From: a virus
Length of the DNA: 49,332 nucleotides
Reading direction: 5' to 3' (one strand)
IMG/VR virus record: IMGVR_UViG_3300042883_000878
Coordinates: 1 to 49,332 of that record
Positions 1 to 6,621 of this stretch are shown here, piece after piece. A model generated the notes under the pieces. That model saw only the letters and a program-made list of their open reading frames with translations, searched no databases and was not told where the DNA came from. Position 1 is the stretch's first letter; each line of letters starts with the position of its first letter. The translations under genes were made by a program, and so were the position numbers.

Positions 1-1199
1 GTTTTTTGGAGATTGGTTTGAAATTCTTCTAACTTCTCATGCTCAGTATTTCTGTTTGCAAGGTTTTGGGTAATAGTTTGAATTTCAGATTCAAGGTCTC
101 GGATTTGTCTCTGGTTGAGGGAAATCCTAGTATTGTTTTGAGAAATCTCATGATTGAGTTTCGTAATCTCCTTAGATAGAACTGTGAATTGACGCTCTCG
201 TTCTTGTTCTAACTTTATAGTCTCCTCAAGTTCCTGAAAACCTTTCTGGAGTTCCTTTGCTTTATTTTGAGCGTCTGTAATTCTATTTAACCGAAACTCT
301 TCTTCAATTGTTTGAGTGCAAGTGGGGCAGACCGTATTTTCGGTAAAGAACTTATGTTCTTTAGTAATGACAGATACTTTCTGCGAGATTTTACCCTTAA
401 GATTGTTTAGTTTTACTAACTTATCATCAGCACCAATGAGATCTTCCTGATCTTTAGTGTAGGTAAAAATTTGCTCTTCGGTTTTGGCACTTTCGGTCAT
501 ATAAACGCCAACTTCAGCGTCTAAATTGGCAATCTTTTCTCTGTTGGCATTGATATTGGCATTACCACGATTTTCAAGTTCTTCAATAAAACTTTGTTGC
601 ATCCTCATCTTGTCCTTAAAAGTTTCCTTCTTAAGTTCAAGAGATTTAATCTGATCTTTTTTCTCACGAATCTTATCCTTAATCAGATTATTCATCGCAG
701 AGAAAATACGAATATCCAAAAGATCTTCAATCACTTCTCTACGATTTGCAGTAGTCAACTGCATAAAAGGAACAAAAGTACTACTACCCAGAATCACAAT
801 CTGAGTAAAAGACTTGTAGTTTACCTTGAGAATATTCTCTTCTAGAATTCTTTGATTGGCACGGTCATCTGCTTCTTTGTGAAGAGGAATTCCATTCACC
901 ACAATATCGAAAATATTTGGTTTAATGCCACGGCGAACAAGATAATCTCGATTATTTACAGAGAACTCAATCTCCACAAGACAATCTTTTTCATTTACAC
1001 TATTAACCAACATTGGTTTATTAATGCGCCTAAAAGGTTTATTAAAAAGAACAAATGTTAATGCATCAAGTACGGTAGATTTCCCTGCCCCATTTGTCCC
1101 AATAATTAAATTTGTATGGTGTTTTTCAAAATTAACTTCTGTAAAATGCTGCCCGGTGGAAAGAAAGTTGCGCCATTTAATTTTATGAAATACTAACAT
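1..1199 (-). CDS. 46: gp46 recombination endonuclease subunit (SbcC/Rad50-type ATPase), 3' end cut by window
   Basis: Large subunit of the gp46/gp47 nuclease that processes DNA ends for recombination-dependent replication and host DNA breakdown. I translated the open frame by hand: it starts with MLVFHKIKWRNF at an ATG at 1199 and stays open for 399 codons to the window edge. The Walker A motif GTNGAGKST is at residues 34-42. A zinc-hook CPTC at 291-294 sits between Lys/Glu-rich coiled-coil stretches, and the frame ends inside the second coiled coil. T4 gp46 is about 560 residues, so the C-terminal ABC half (signature, Walker B) lies beyond position 1. The start overlaps the end of the DUF3110 gene by 17 bases. 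No Shine-Dalgarno sequence is visible (the upstream CCTCCT is the wrong strand sense). It forms one unit with gp47 and gp55. Confidence 0.95.
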   Translation of the reverse strand, partial: MLVFHKIKWRNFLSTGQHFTEVNFEKHHTNLIIGTNGAGKSTVLDALTFVLFNKPFRRINKPMLVNSVNEKDCLVEIEFSVNNRDYLVRRGIKPNIFDIVVNGIPLHKEADDRANQRILEENILKVNYKSFTQIVILGSSTFVPFMQLTTANRREVIEDLLDIRIFSAMNNLIKDKIREKKDQIKSLELKKETFKDKMRMQQSFIEELENRGNANINANREKIANLDAEVGVYMTESAKTEEQIFTYTKDQEDLIGADDKLVKLNNLKGKISQKVSVITKEHKFFTENTVCPTCTQTIEEEFRLNRITDAQNKAKELQKGFQELEETIKLEQERERQFTVLSKEITKLNHEISQNNTRISLNQRQIRDLESEIQTITQNLANRNTEHEKLEEFQTNLQK

Positions 1200-1452
1200 T
1201 TTTAGGAGGAATTACAATGTCATTAGGGGTTATGACTGCATACTTATAGTTGTAAAGTTTACAAGTCTTTATTGCAAGGTCGTCGTCAACTTCAACAACG
1301 TCCATTTCAGTTTCTTCTTGGTCTTCTAGCATCAAAGCATAGCGAGTAGCATCATCTTCCTCTTCAAAGAGAAATAAAACTTTATGTCCATATTGATCTT
1401 GGACGGCATATGCACCATCGTCTTTTCTATCTTTGAGAGTAAGAAGAAACAT
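1183..1452 (-). CDS. DUF3110-like small protein between genes 47 and 46
   Basis: An 89-residue protein whose core (QYGHKVLFLFEEEDDATRYA, then LEDQEE and VVEVDDD) matches the cyanobacterial DUF3110 pattern, in which a short strand region is followed by F-E-D/E-E-D-D-A-x-R-Y/F-A. DUF3110 is a small, mostly cyanobacterial and plastid family of unknown role, so this supports a cyanobacterial host and perhaps transfer from it. It starts immediately after the gp47 stop and overlaps the gp46 start by 17 bases, so it is translationally locked into the nuclease operon. T4 also has small ORFs at this spot, but I see no resemblance to them. The acidic middle and hydrophobic C-terminal segment show no catalytic motif. 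Function unknown. Confidence 0.75.
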   Translation of the reverse strand: MFLLTLKDRKDDGAYAVQDQYGHKVLFLFEEEDDATRYALMLEDQEETEMDVVEVDDDLAIKTCKLYNYKYAVITPNDIVIPPKNVSIS

Positions 1453-2493
1453 TTATTCTACCTCGCAAGATTGTTGGTAAAGGTCTTGGAATATCCCCTT
1501 GATTACATTCTTATCAAGGTTAAATTCTGCCTCATCAATATATCTATTCAAAATTGAAATAGTACTCTCTTCTTCATCAATCTCAAAATTTTCACTTTCT
1601 TGAATGTCAAAATTCTCAACAATCTTGAGTTCTTGAATACCTGCAGTATAAAGTTTGTCGATAAACTTTTCAAAATCTTTTGGTTTTGATTTTTTGCGAA
1701 CAATTACCTTAACAATTTTATTTTCATACTCGGATGCATTAAACAACTGGTATGGAGTGTCCTCATAATAAATGTTATAGAACAATTTATAGGGATTGTT
1801 AATTGGAGTATGTTCTAAAGTTTCTGTATCAAAAATATGAAATCCGCGTGTGTCATTCACATCTGTCCAGTACATTTCATAAGGATTACCGAGATAAAAA
1901 ACCTTACCGTTATTGGAACGAGTGTGATAGTGCCCAGAAAATACTTTAGTAAATTTATCAAAAATTTTTGGATCTGTTCCGTGTTCTTCCATAATCAAAT
2001 TACGATTCACACGAAAACCTTGAAGTTCCAAGTGCCCCATAGCAATTTTTGCTTTGGATTTTTTAATTTGTTCTAGAGTTTCATCGTAGTTTTCACTACA
2101 AATCCACGGCACCATCATAATGTCCAAACCACCAATTTTTGCAGTTTGAGGAGAACTATAAGTTTTTATGTTTGGATAATCTTTCAGCAAAAGTTCTGGA
2201 GCATTTATTTCTGTAGAATTGCGAAGAAAAATATCATGATTTCCAACAATTATATGTGTCTCATACTTTGACAATGGATCCAACACAACTCTACGAGTCC
2301 AATCAAGTCCCCAAAAATCAATACTCTTACGATTATCAAAAGCATCTCCCATATGAATGACTGTAGTAATTCCTTCCTTTTCTAAGGTAGGAAAAAATAC
2401 ATTCTTATAGAAAAGTTCAAAGTAGTCATGAAGATGCCTAGAAGCTTTCCTGGCACTCCAATGAGTGTCTGTTAAAACTGCGATACGAGTCAT
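1453..2493 (-). CDS. 47: gp47 recombination endonuclease subunit (SbcD/Mre11-type phosphoesterase)
   Basis: Nuclease subunit that partners gp46. At 346 residues it is close to T4 gp47 (about 339). The calcineurin-like metallophosphoesterase motifs are all present in order: DTH at 9-11, GDAFDNR from 49, GNHD at 84-87, GHLE from 153 and GHYH at 187-190. These supply the two-metal site expected of an Mre11-type exo/endonuclease. The acidic C-terminal region (about 280-320) probably contacts gp46. Its ATG overlaps the gp55 stop (ATGA, 4 bases) and its stop abuts the DUF3110 gene, which indicates co-translation. Nothing is truncated. Confidence 0.96.
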   Translation of the reverse strand: MTRIAVLTDTHWSARKASRHLHDYFELFYKNVFFPTLEKEGITTVIHMGDAFDNRKSIDFWGLDWTRRVVLDPLSKYETHIIVGNHDIFLRNSTEINAPELLLKDYPNIKTYSSPQTAKIGGLDIMMVPWICSENYDETLEQIKKSKAKIAMGHLELQGFRVNRNLIMEEHGTDPKIFDKFTKVFSGHYHTRSNNGKVFYLGNPYEMYWTDVNDTRGFHIFDTETLEHTPINNPYKLFYNIYYEDTPYQLFNASEYENKIVKVIVRKKSKPKDFEKFIDKLYTAGIQELKIVENFDIQESENFEIDEEESTISILNRYIDEAEFNLDKNVIKGIFQDLYQQSCEVE

Positions 2494-2969
2494 CGATTTC
2501 CGTTTCTGTATTGGATGTTGTCCTTCATCGTGTTGTAGTCTGAATTACTACCAGAAAGCAATCCATCATCAACGGTCATAACTTCATCAAAACCAGTGCG
2601 TTCGATAATTTTAGTCTTAATTTCCAATTGTTTCTTTTCTTTTTGTATTCTTCTCAGAAATGCATAGTGAATGATTTGTGTAAAATAAGCAAAAGGATTT
2701 TGAGACTTCTCTGGATTGAAATTATGAATATACTGCACACAATTTTCAATACCATCAGAAATCATATCCTCACGGAACATATAATTAACAAAATTTGGTT
2801 TATATGATAAATGAGTCGCAATCTTTAGAAAACACTCTCCCAAGTAATTTGTAATACGTGGTTTAGGAAGACCTGCTTCTTTAGCAGCAGCAACCTTAGT
2901 ACGATATACAATCAGTGCTTCTAATAATTCTTTATTATTTACATAGTGTTCTGATTTCTTCTTGGGCAT
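2490..2969 (-). CDS. 55: gp55 sigma factor for late transcription
   Basis: Small divergent sigma factor that, with host RNA polymerase and the sliding clamp, recognises T4-type TATAAATA late promoters. The central part resembles T4 gp55 and sigma region 2: NPFAYFTQIIHYAFLRRI followed by a Lys-rich stretch, preceded by a helical segment ending EDMISDGIENCVQYIHNFNP. I place the start at the ATG at 2969 (MPKKKSEHYV), giving 159 residues. A TTG six codons upstream at 2987 is in frame but less likely, because the ATG yields the usual short basic N-terminus. The only good host-type promoter found in the window lies directly upstream, so gp55 is probably made before the late genes it activates. It overlaps gp47 by 4 bases. 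Confidence 0.93.
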   Translation of the reverse strand: MPKKKSEHYVNNKELLEALIVYRTKVAAAKEAGLPKPRITNYLGECFLKIATHLSYKPNFVNYMFREDMISDGIENCVQYIHNFNPEKSQNPFAYFTQIIHYAFLRRIQKEKKQLEIKTKIIERTGFDEVMTVDDGLLSGSNSDYNTMKDNIQYRNGNR

Positions 2970-3001
2970 AGCATCGGACTCATTCAATATATGATTTACT
3001 T

Positions 3002-3030
3002 ATTATACCATAGATTTGGGGGCTTGACAA
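3002..3030 (-). promoter_or_regulatory. Host sigma70-type promoter upstream of gene 55
   Basis: On the minus strand, TTGTCA (3030-3025) is separated by exactly 17 bases from TATAAT (3007-3002). This is a one-mismatch -35 box and a perfect -10 box at the optimal spacing. Transcription would start near 2995, about 25 bases before the gp55 ATG at 2969. It lies in a 109-base non-coding gap between the Sm-like gene and gp55. The position fits early or middle expression of gp55, 47, DUF3110 and 46 by the unmodified host polymerase. Confidence 0.8.
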
Positions 3031-3078
3031 GATATGAAAATATGTGTAGACTAGGTTTGTCCCCGTTGAAGATAGGAA

Positions 3079-3492
3079 CTAGCTTTCTTTAAGACCTTTA
3101 AAGAGATCTTCAAGTTTCTTGCGAGCATCTTCTACTGAAGATATGTATCCCATCTTTTCAGACGGTTTAACAGCACCACTACTAGGTTTATAGACTTCAA
3201 TTGAATCATTATCCTCAGAGAGATATTGATTATAAAGTTCTATAATTCTTTCATCTTTAGATTCAGTCATTGTTATAACCTTATCAAGTTTAATTAAAAA
3301 GATATCATCATTTGCTATTTCCATCCAGGGTTTAATCTTCACATAAGATGTTGGACCATCGTGAATCACCTTCATTGTGATAGGATTTTGTAGCACTATA
3401 ATAGGGTCTCCATCGTTCTCATCTACAGATACTAGAGAGAATATTTCTTCGCCTGATATAAGTTTTATGATAGAGTAAAATTCGTCTCCCAT
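3079..3492 (-). CDS. Sm-like (LSm/Hfq-fold) protein of cyanophage type
   Basis: A 137-residue protein. Residues 5-60 have the look of an Sm fold: IIKLISGEEIFSLVSV (Sm1-like beta strands with a Leu-x-x-Gly-Glu turn), a variable loop, then IIVLQNPITM and a YVKIKPWME strand. An Sm-like fold has been described structurally for a protein of putative cyanophage origin from marine metagenomic data, and this looks like that family; the link is from memory. The C-terminal third is charged and helical (EDARKKLEDLFKGL). It is translationally coupled to uvsW (TAATG) and precedes gp55. RNA binding, for example regulation of viral or host transcripts, is an inference only. Confidence 0.6.
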   Translation of the reverse strand: MGDEFYSIIKLISGEEIFSLVSVDENDGDPIIVLQNPITMKVIHDGPTSYVKIKPWMEIANDDIFLIKLDKVITMTESKDERIIELYNQYLSEDNDSIEVYKPSSGAVKPSEKMGYISSVEDARKKLEDLFKGLKES

Positions 3493-4955
3493 TAGTTTTT
3501 AAGAGGTATGTTTATAATATCGTAATTAAAGTTTTCTTCATTATAAATTTTAATTCTTTCTATTAAGTGATTGAGGGTATAATTCTTTCTTGATTTATAA
3601 CTAATATCATCGGCAATATCATATAGAGTTGCCTTTACTTTGTTCTCACCTTTTCTGAGTACTCTTCCGATGGATTGGAGATTTCTGATTCTTGATTTAC
3701 TAGGGGAAGCAAAGACGACATTATGTAGATTTCTAATATTAATACCAGTAGAAAAAGTACCATAAGAAGCAACGATGATTGCATTATTTTCTTTTTCGGT
3801 TACTTCACGAACCTTTTCTCGTTCTTGAGTATCCACTCCACCATGAACGAAAAATACATAACGGTCATTATGCTTATTATTATTTATGAGATCGTATAGC
3901 GGTTGCCCGTGACCTTCAACTCTTGAAAATAAGACCAGAGTATTACCTTTAAGATCAAGGGCAAGATTCTTGATAAACTTATTGCGTTTTTCGTGGTTGA
4001 TGATATATTGAACTTCATCTTCAAAAGTCTCAAACTTATTCGGTGGGTGCTTCAATAGAAGAATATTGATGTCCAGTTTGGCAACATGACCTTTCTGCAT
4101 CAGTTCATCTGTGCGAATAATTTTATAAGAAGGTCCAAATAAACCTTCCAGAACCCACTTATGTGTTTGACTACCATCCAATGTTCCGGTAAATCCAAAG
4201 CGATATTTTGCATCACAAAGTTTCGTCATTATAGATATTAATGACTTGGACTTAAACTGGTGTGCCTCATCTCCTACGACTACATTAAATCTGGAAAAAT
4301 ACTGCTTAGGCAATTTGTAAATGCTTTGCCAAGTGGTAATAATGACTTGAGAATCTGTTTCTCTTTCCTTTCCAGCGTAGATCTTGTGGCAAAATGAACC
4401 AACATCCCATCCATAATCTGCAAAATCTTTATACATTTGTTCTACAAGGGAAGTCGTTGGGACAACTATCAAAATATTTTGCTGCTTCTCAACATAATAT
4501 CTCACAACAGAATATATCATCAACGACTTTCCAGAAGCAGTTGGAGATATCAATAACTTTCGATTATGTCGCAAGGCGTCGTATACTCCCTCAACTTGGT
4601 AGTCGCGTGGGGCGTGTCTACTAATTGCAGTCATATAATCTTTCACACCTTCCTTTGAGATTCCTTCATTTACCTCAAAAGGAAGACCATAAAACTTATT
4701 ATTTGTGAACTCATATGTATATTCATGATCCTCACAGAATCTGATAATTCTATCTAAGAGACCAATATAAATTTCACCAGTCTGTGTATTAAACAAACGA
4801 ATTTTTCCGTCCCAGTACTTGTTGCGATACTGAGGACTGAATTTTGCATTAGGAACCTCAAATGTAAACTGATCTGCTAGTTCATAATAAATGTGAGGTT
4901 CTGCTTTAATATGCAGATATACTTCATTCTTTTTTGATATAATCAAATGACTCAT
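3492..4955 (-). CDS. uvsW: UvsW RNA-DNA and DNA-DNA helicase
   Basis: SF2 helicase that unwinds R-loops and branched DNA. In T4 it drives the switch from origin-dependent to recombination-dependent replication. It has 487 residues against about 500 in T4. Motifs in order: a Q-like RDYQ at 117-120, Walker A SPTASGKS at 137-144, PTTSLVEQ (Ia) near 166, DEAH at 229-232, FTGT (III) at 255-258, and IGRVLRKGENK (VI) near 430. The N-terminal 100 residues match the small N-terminal domain that precedes the helicase core in UvsW. A late-promoter core (4979-4986) and a terminator for the preceding gene lie just upstream, so uvsW starts its own late transcript, as in T4. Its stop overlaps the next start as TAATG. 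Confidence 0.95.
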   Translation of the reverse strand: MSHLIISKKNEVYLHIKAEPHIYYELADQFTFEVPNAKFSPQYRNKYWDGKIRLFNTQTGEIYIGLLDRIIRFCEDHEYTYEFTNNKFYGLPFEVNEGISKEGVKDYMTAISRHAPRDYQVEGVYDALRHNRKLLISPTASGKSLMIYSVVRYYVEKQQNILIVVPTTSLVEQMYKDFADYGWDVGSFCHKIYAGKERETDSQVIITTWQSIYKLPKQYFSRFNVVVGDEAHQFKSKSLISIMTKLCDAKYRFGFTGTLDGSQTHKWVLEGLFGPSYKIIRTDELMQKGHVAKLDINILLLKHPPNKFETFEDEVQYIINHEKRNKFIKNLALDLKGNTLVLFSRVEGHGQPLYDLINNNKHNDRYVFFVHGGVDTQEREKVREVTEKENNAIIVASYGTFSTGINIRNLHNVVFASPSKSRIRNLQSIGRVLRKGENKVKATLYDIADDISYKSRKNYTLNHLIERIKIYNEENFNYDIINIPLKN

Positions 4956-4978
4956 AATTTATATCATTCTGATACAAA

Positions 4979-4986
4979 TATTTATT
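4979..4986 (-). promoter_or_regulatory. T4-type late promoter core for uvsW
   Basis: The minus strand reads AATAAATA, ending 24 bases before the uvsW ATG and directly after the uvsY terminator. It matches the T4 late consensus TATAAATA in all but the first base. Confidence 0.65.
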
Positions 4987-4992
4987 GGCAAT

Positions 4993-5014
4993 AAAAAAGA
5001 GGCATTTCTACCTC
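4993..5014 (-). terminator. Rho-independent terminator overlapping the end of uvsY
   Basis: The minus strand reads GAGGTA-GAAA-TGCCTC followed by TTTTTT: a 6-bp stem with one G-T pair, a GNRA tetraloop and a U tract. Its 5' arm contains part of the uvsY stop codon. It separates the uvsY transcript from the uvsW late promoter immediately downstream. Confidence 0.8.
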
Positions 5015-5444
5015 AATTAAATCCTGATTGGAACTTGTGCCATTCTATGCTGTTCTTGATTTGATAAGTTCTGTTAGAAACCGTTTTAATAATTTCTTCT
5101 AAGAACTTAAGCGTAATGTCATAATATCTTATCTTCAAATCTATTTTAGATAGTCTCTCATCGGCACTCATATACCTCTCTATGGCATCCTTTTCCCTTA
5201 CCTTATACGGAAATGGTTCTTCAACATAAACCTCTGCTGGTGCCTTTCCTGTGTAGTAGTTATAGCGTTCTAGACGTACTCTGTTGTAGGTTTCCCGCGC
5301 TTTCTCACGCAGAAGAGTAATTGTATTGTAGATTGTGTAATACTTGGAATGTAATTGGGGAATTTTTAGGGATTCATCGTGTAGGTTGTCGGGGTCAATG
5401 ACAGAATCTCTCTGCCACATCTCCTGGATTTCATCAAGATTCAT
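5013..5444 (-). CDS. uvsY: UvsY recombination mediator
   Basis: Mediator that loads the UvsX recombinase onto single-stranded DNA covered by gp32. At 143 residues it is close to T4 UvsY (137). Alignment from memory: N-terminal LDEIQEMWQRDSVID matches the T4 LEDLQEELKKDVFID region, RLERYNYYTGKAP matches the T4 LDYYSGR segment, SADERLSKIDLKIRYYDITL matches LSADKDVLKVDTSLQYW, and the SNRTYQIKNSIEWHKFQSG end matches the T4 C-terminus. It overlaps the preceding gene by ATGA and ends in a terminator. The position before uvsW is the T4 order. Confidence 0.92.
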   Translation of the reverse strand: MNLDEIQEMWQRDSVIDPDNLHDESLKIPQLHSKYYTIYNTITLLREKARETYNRVRLERYNYYTGKAPAEVYVEEPFPYKVREKDAIERYMSADERLSKIDLKIRYYDITLKFLEEIIKTVSNRTYQIKNSIEWHKFQSGFN

Positions 5445-6007
5445 GTACTTGTAAATGGATAAAGTGGTTTACCGTCCATACCTAGTATATCATAGATTGT
5501 ATACTTAAAGGACACCTCTGCCGTAAAGTAATTGATATCCATAACGGTTGAATCAAAATCTAAAGAAGTTAAAGATACTGGAAAAAGATTTTTAAATTTT
5601 ACAATTGCTGTTGAGCTATAACTACTGTTCAAAACGTAAAGTGATCCATCACTATATGCTCTATTATAATCTACCGTTCCATTTTGATCTTTGATTAAAA
5701 CTCCATATTCCTCAAGACTTCCTGAACCACCAAAAGCAGTAATCCAGTTATGGATAATCATATAATTTTCTAGATTTTCATCAACAAGAAATCTTAAATT
5801 TAAATCGCCAAAGGTCATTTTTCCACCAGGTTGTGGAATATCATTTAGATAATTTGGTTGAATTAATGTATTAAGAGTTATTTCTGGTATCTTAATAGAA
5901 TTGCAAAAGAAAGCAACCTTTGGATATTTTGCTAAAGTAAATTTGAATCCAGTTGGAGATAAAAAATTGCGATTAGAAATCTGATTAGCAAGTGCATTTG
6001 TTGCCAT
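5441..6007 (-). CDS. Tail-tube-superfamily protein (gp19/gp54-like fold; slot often annotated gp3 in cyanophages)
   Basis: A 188-residue protein that looks like the T4 gp19 family: an N-terminal FLSPTGFKFTL strand, an SIKIPEITLNT strand, then GKMTFGDLNLRFLVDENLENY and IIHNWITAFGG, the helix-containing hallmark of tube-type subunits, and a C-terminal YFTAEVSFKYTIYDIL strand. The genuine tube protein is at 12356-12946, so this paralogue is likely a tail terminator/completion protein (gp3) or a tube initiator (gp54). In cyanophages I recall gp3 being placed between gp23 and uvsY. Sequence alone cannot separate these roles. Coupled to uvsY by ATGA. Confidence 0.65.
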   Translation of the reverse strand: MATNALANQISNRNFLSPTGFKFTLAKYPKVAFFCNSIKIPEITLNTLIQPNYLNDIPQPGGKMTFGDLNLRFLVDENLENYMIIHNWITAFGGSGSLEEYGVLIKDQNGTVDYNRAYSDGSLYVLNSSYSSTAIVKFKNLFPVSLTSLDFDSTVMDINYFTAEVSFKYTIYDILGMDGKPLYPFTST

Positions 6008-6008
6008 T

Positions 6009-6554
6009 TTAGTACCTTCCGTACATTAAACCTTTACTTGGAGTTATTTTTGGTGCAGGTGGTGGGGTCGTTCTTACATAAATCTTTTGCTTTCCAAATT
6101 TTTGTGCAGATATATTTTGATCTCCAGAAACATCTCTTGCTGTTTGTAATGCAAGATCGTAACTTGTGGATTTATTATAGTTCCCTGCAGGGCCAAAATT
6201 TCCAGTGTCTGAAACTCTTGTGGTGGCAACTGGGGCTTTTGTTCCAGGAGCCCTAGTCATTTGAAGACTAGTTCCAAATGGTGTTGATGGTTTAGAACTT
6301 GTTGCTGATTTGTATGGAACAGCAACTAATCGTTGCTTATCATTAAATTTTTCTCCACTTGCAGTTAATGATCCTGGAGTATCTGCTTTACTATAAGAAC
6401 TTACGTTTACTGGTTTCCAACCATAACGTTTTTGCTCTTTATCGGTATGGGATCTTTGCGTAAATTTACCAGTAGATTTGTTTAAAGTTCCGGGTTTATA
6501 ATTTTTGTATGCAAGAACTTCTGTTTCGGTTATAAACTCCTTAAACGTCTTCAT
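6009..6554 (-). CDS. Putative capsid-targeted protein with RlpA/3D-like double-psi beta-barrel signature
   Basis: A 181-residue protein. The first ten residues, MKTFKEFITE, match the T4 capsid-targeting sequence MKTYQEFIAE of internal proteins at 7 of 10 positions and end in the gp21 protease consensus I/L-x-E. Cleavage after Glu10 is expected. Residues 62-162 follow the RlpA/3D double-psi beta-barrel pattern: LTASGEKF (63-70), LVAVP, PFGT (92-95), RVSDTGNF (113-120) with the Asp-Thr-Gly expected near the active site, YDLA (132-135) and a closing KIYVRT strand. RlpA-like domains bind or cleave peptidoglycan. If both readings hold, this is a packaged wall-active protein. It is the first gene after the gp23 terminator and has its own late promoter core. 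The Pro-rich tail is unassigned. The barrel call is the weaker of the two. Confidence 0.6.
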   Translation of the reverse strand: MKTFKEFITETEVLAYKNYKPGTLNKSTGKFTQRSHTDKEQKRYGWKPVNVSSYSKADTPGSLTASGEKFNDKQRLVAVPYKSATSSKPSTPFGTSLQMTRAPGTKAPVATTRVSDTGNFGPAGNYNKSTSYDLALQTARDVSGDQNISAQKFGKQKIYVRTTPPPAPKITPSKGLMYGRY

Positions 6555-6565
6555 CGTTTTATTTC

Positions 6566-6572
6566 TATTTAG
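6566..6572 (-). promoter_or_regulatory. T4-type late promoter core for the capsid-targeted protein operon
   Basis: The minus strand reads CTAAATA (within TATCTAAATAG). It lies directly after the gp23 terminator and about 11 bases before the ATG at 6554. Close proximity to the ATG implies a very short leader. Confidence 0.6.
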
Positions 6573-6574
6573 AT

Positions 6575-6601
6575 AAAAAAAGACCCCCCTGATGGGAGGT
6601 C
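6575..6601 (-). terminator. Rho-independent terminator after gene 23
   Basis: The minus strand reads GACCTCCC-ATCA-GGGGGGTC followed by seven T. This gives an 8-bp GC-rich stem with one T-G pair and a 4-base loop. It lies 20 bases after the gp23 stop. It is the strongest terminator in the window and fits the need to end the abundant capsid transcript. Confidence 0.9.
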
Positions 6602-6621
6602 TGGAGAAATGTGAGCAGAAC

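Noticed and set aside
594-1061. Two plus-strand open frames
   Set aside because: They lie antisense to the clear gp46 coding frame and have compositions typical of chance frames.
1200-1210. CCTCCT just before the gp46 start as a ribosome site
   Set aside because: The sequence is the complement of a Shine-Dalgarno sequence on the coding strand, so it cannot pair with 16S rRNA.
2970-2987. TTG start for gp55
   Set aside because: The ATG at 2969 is a better start and gives the typical N-terminus.
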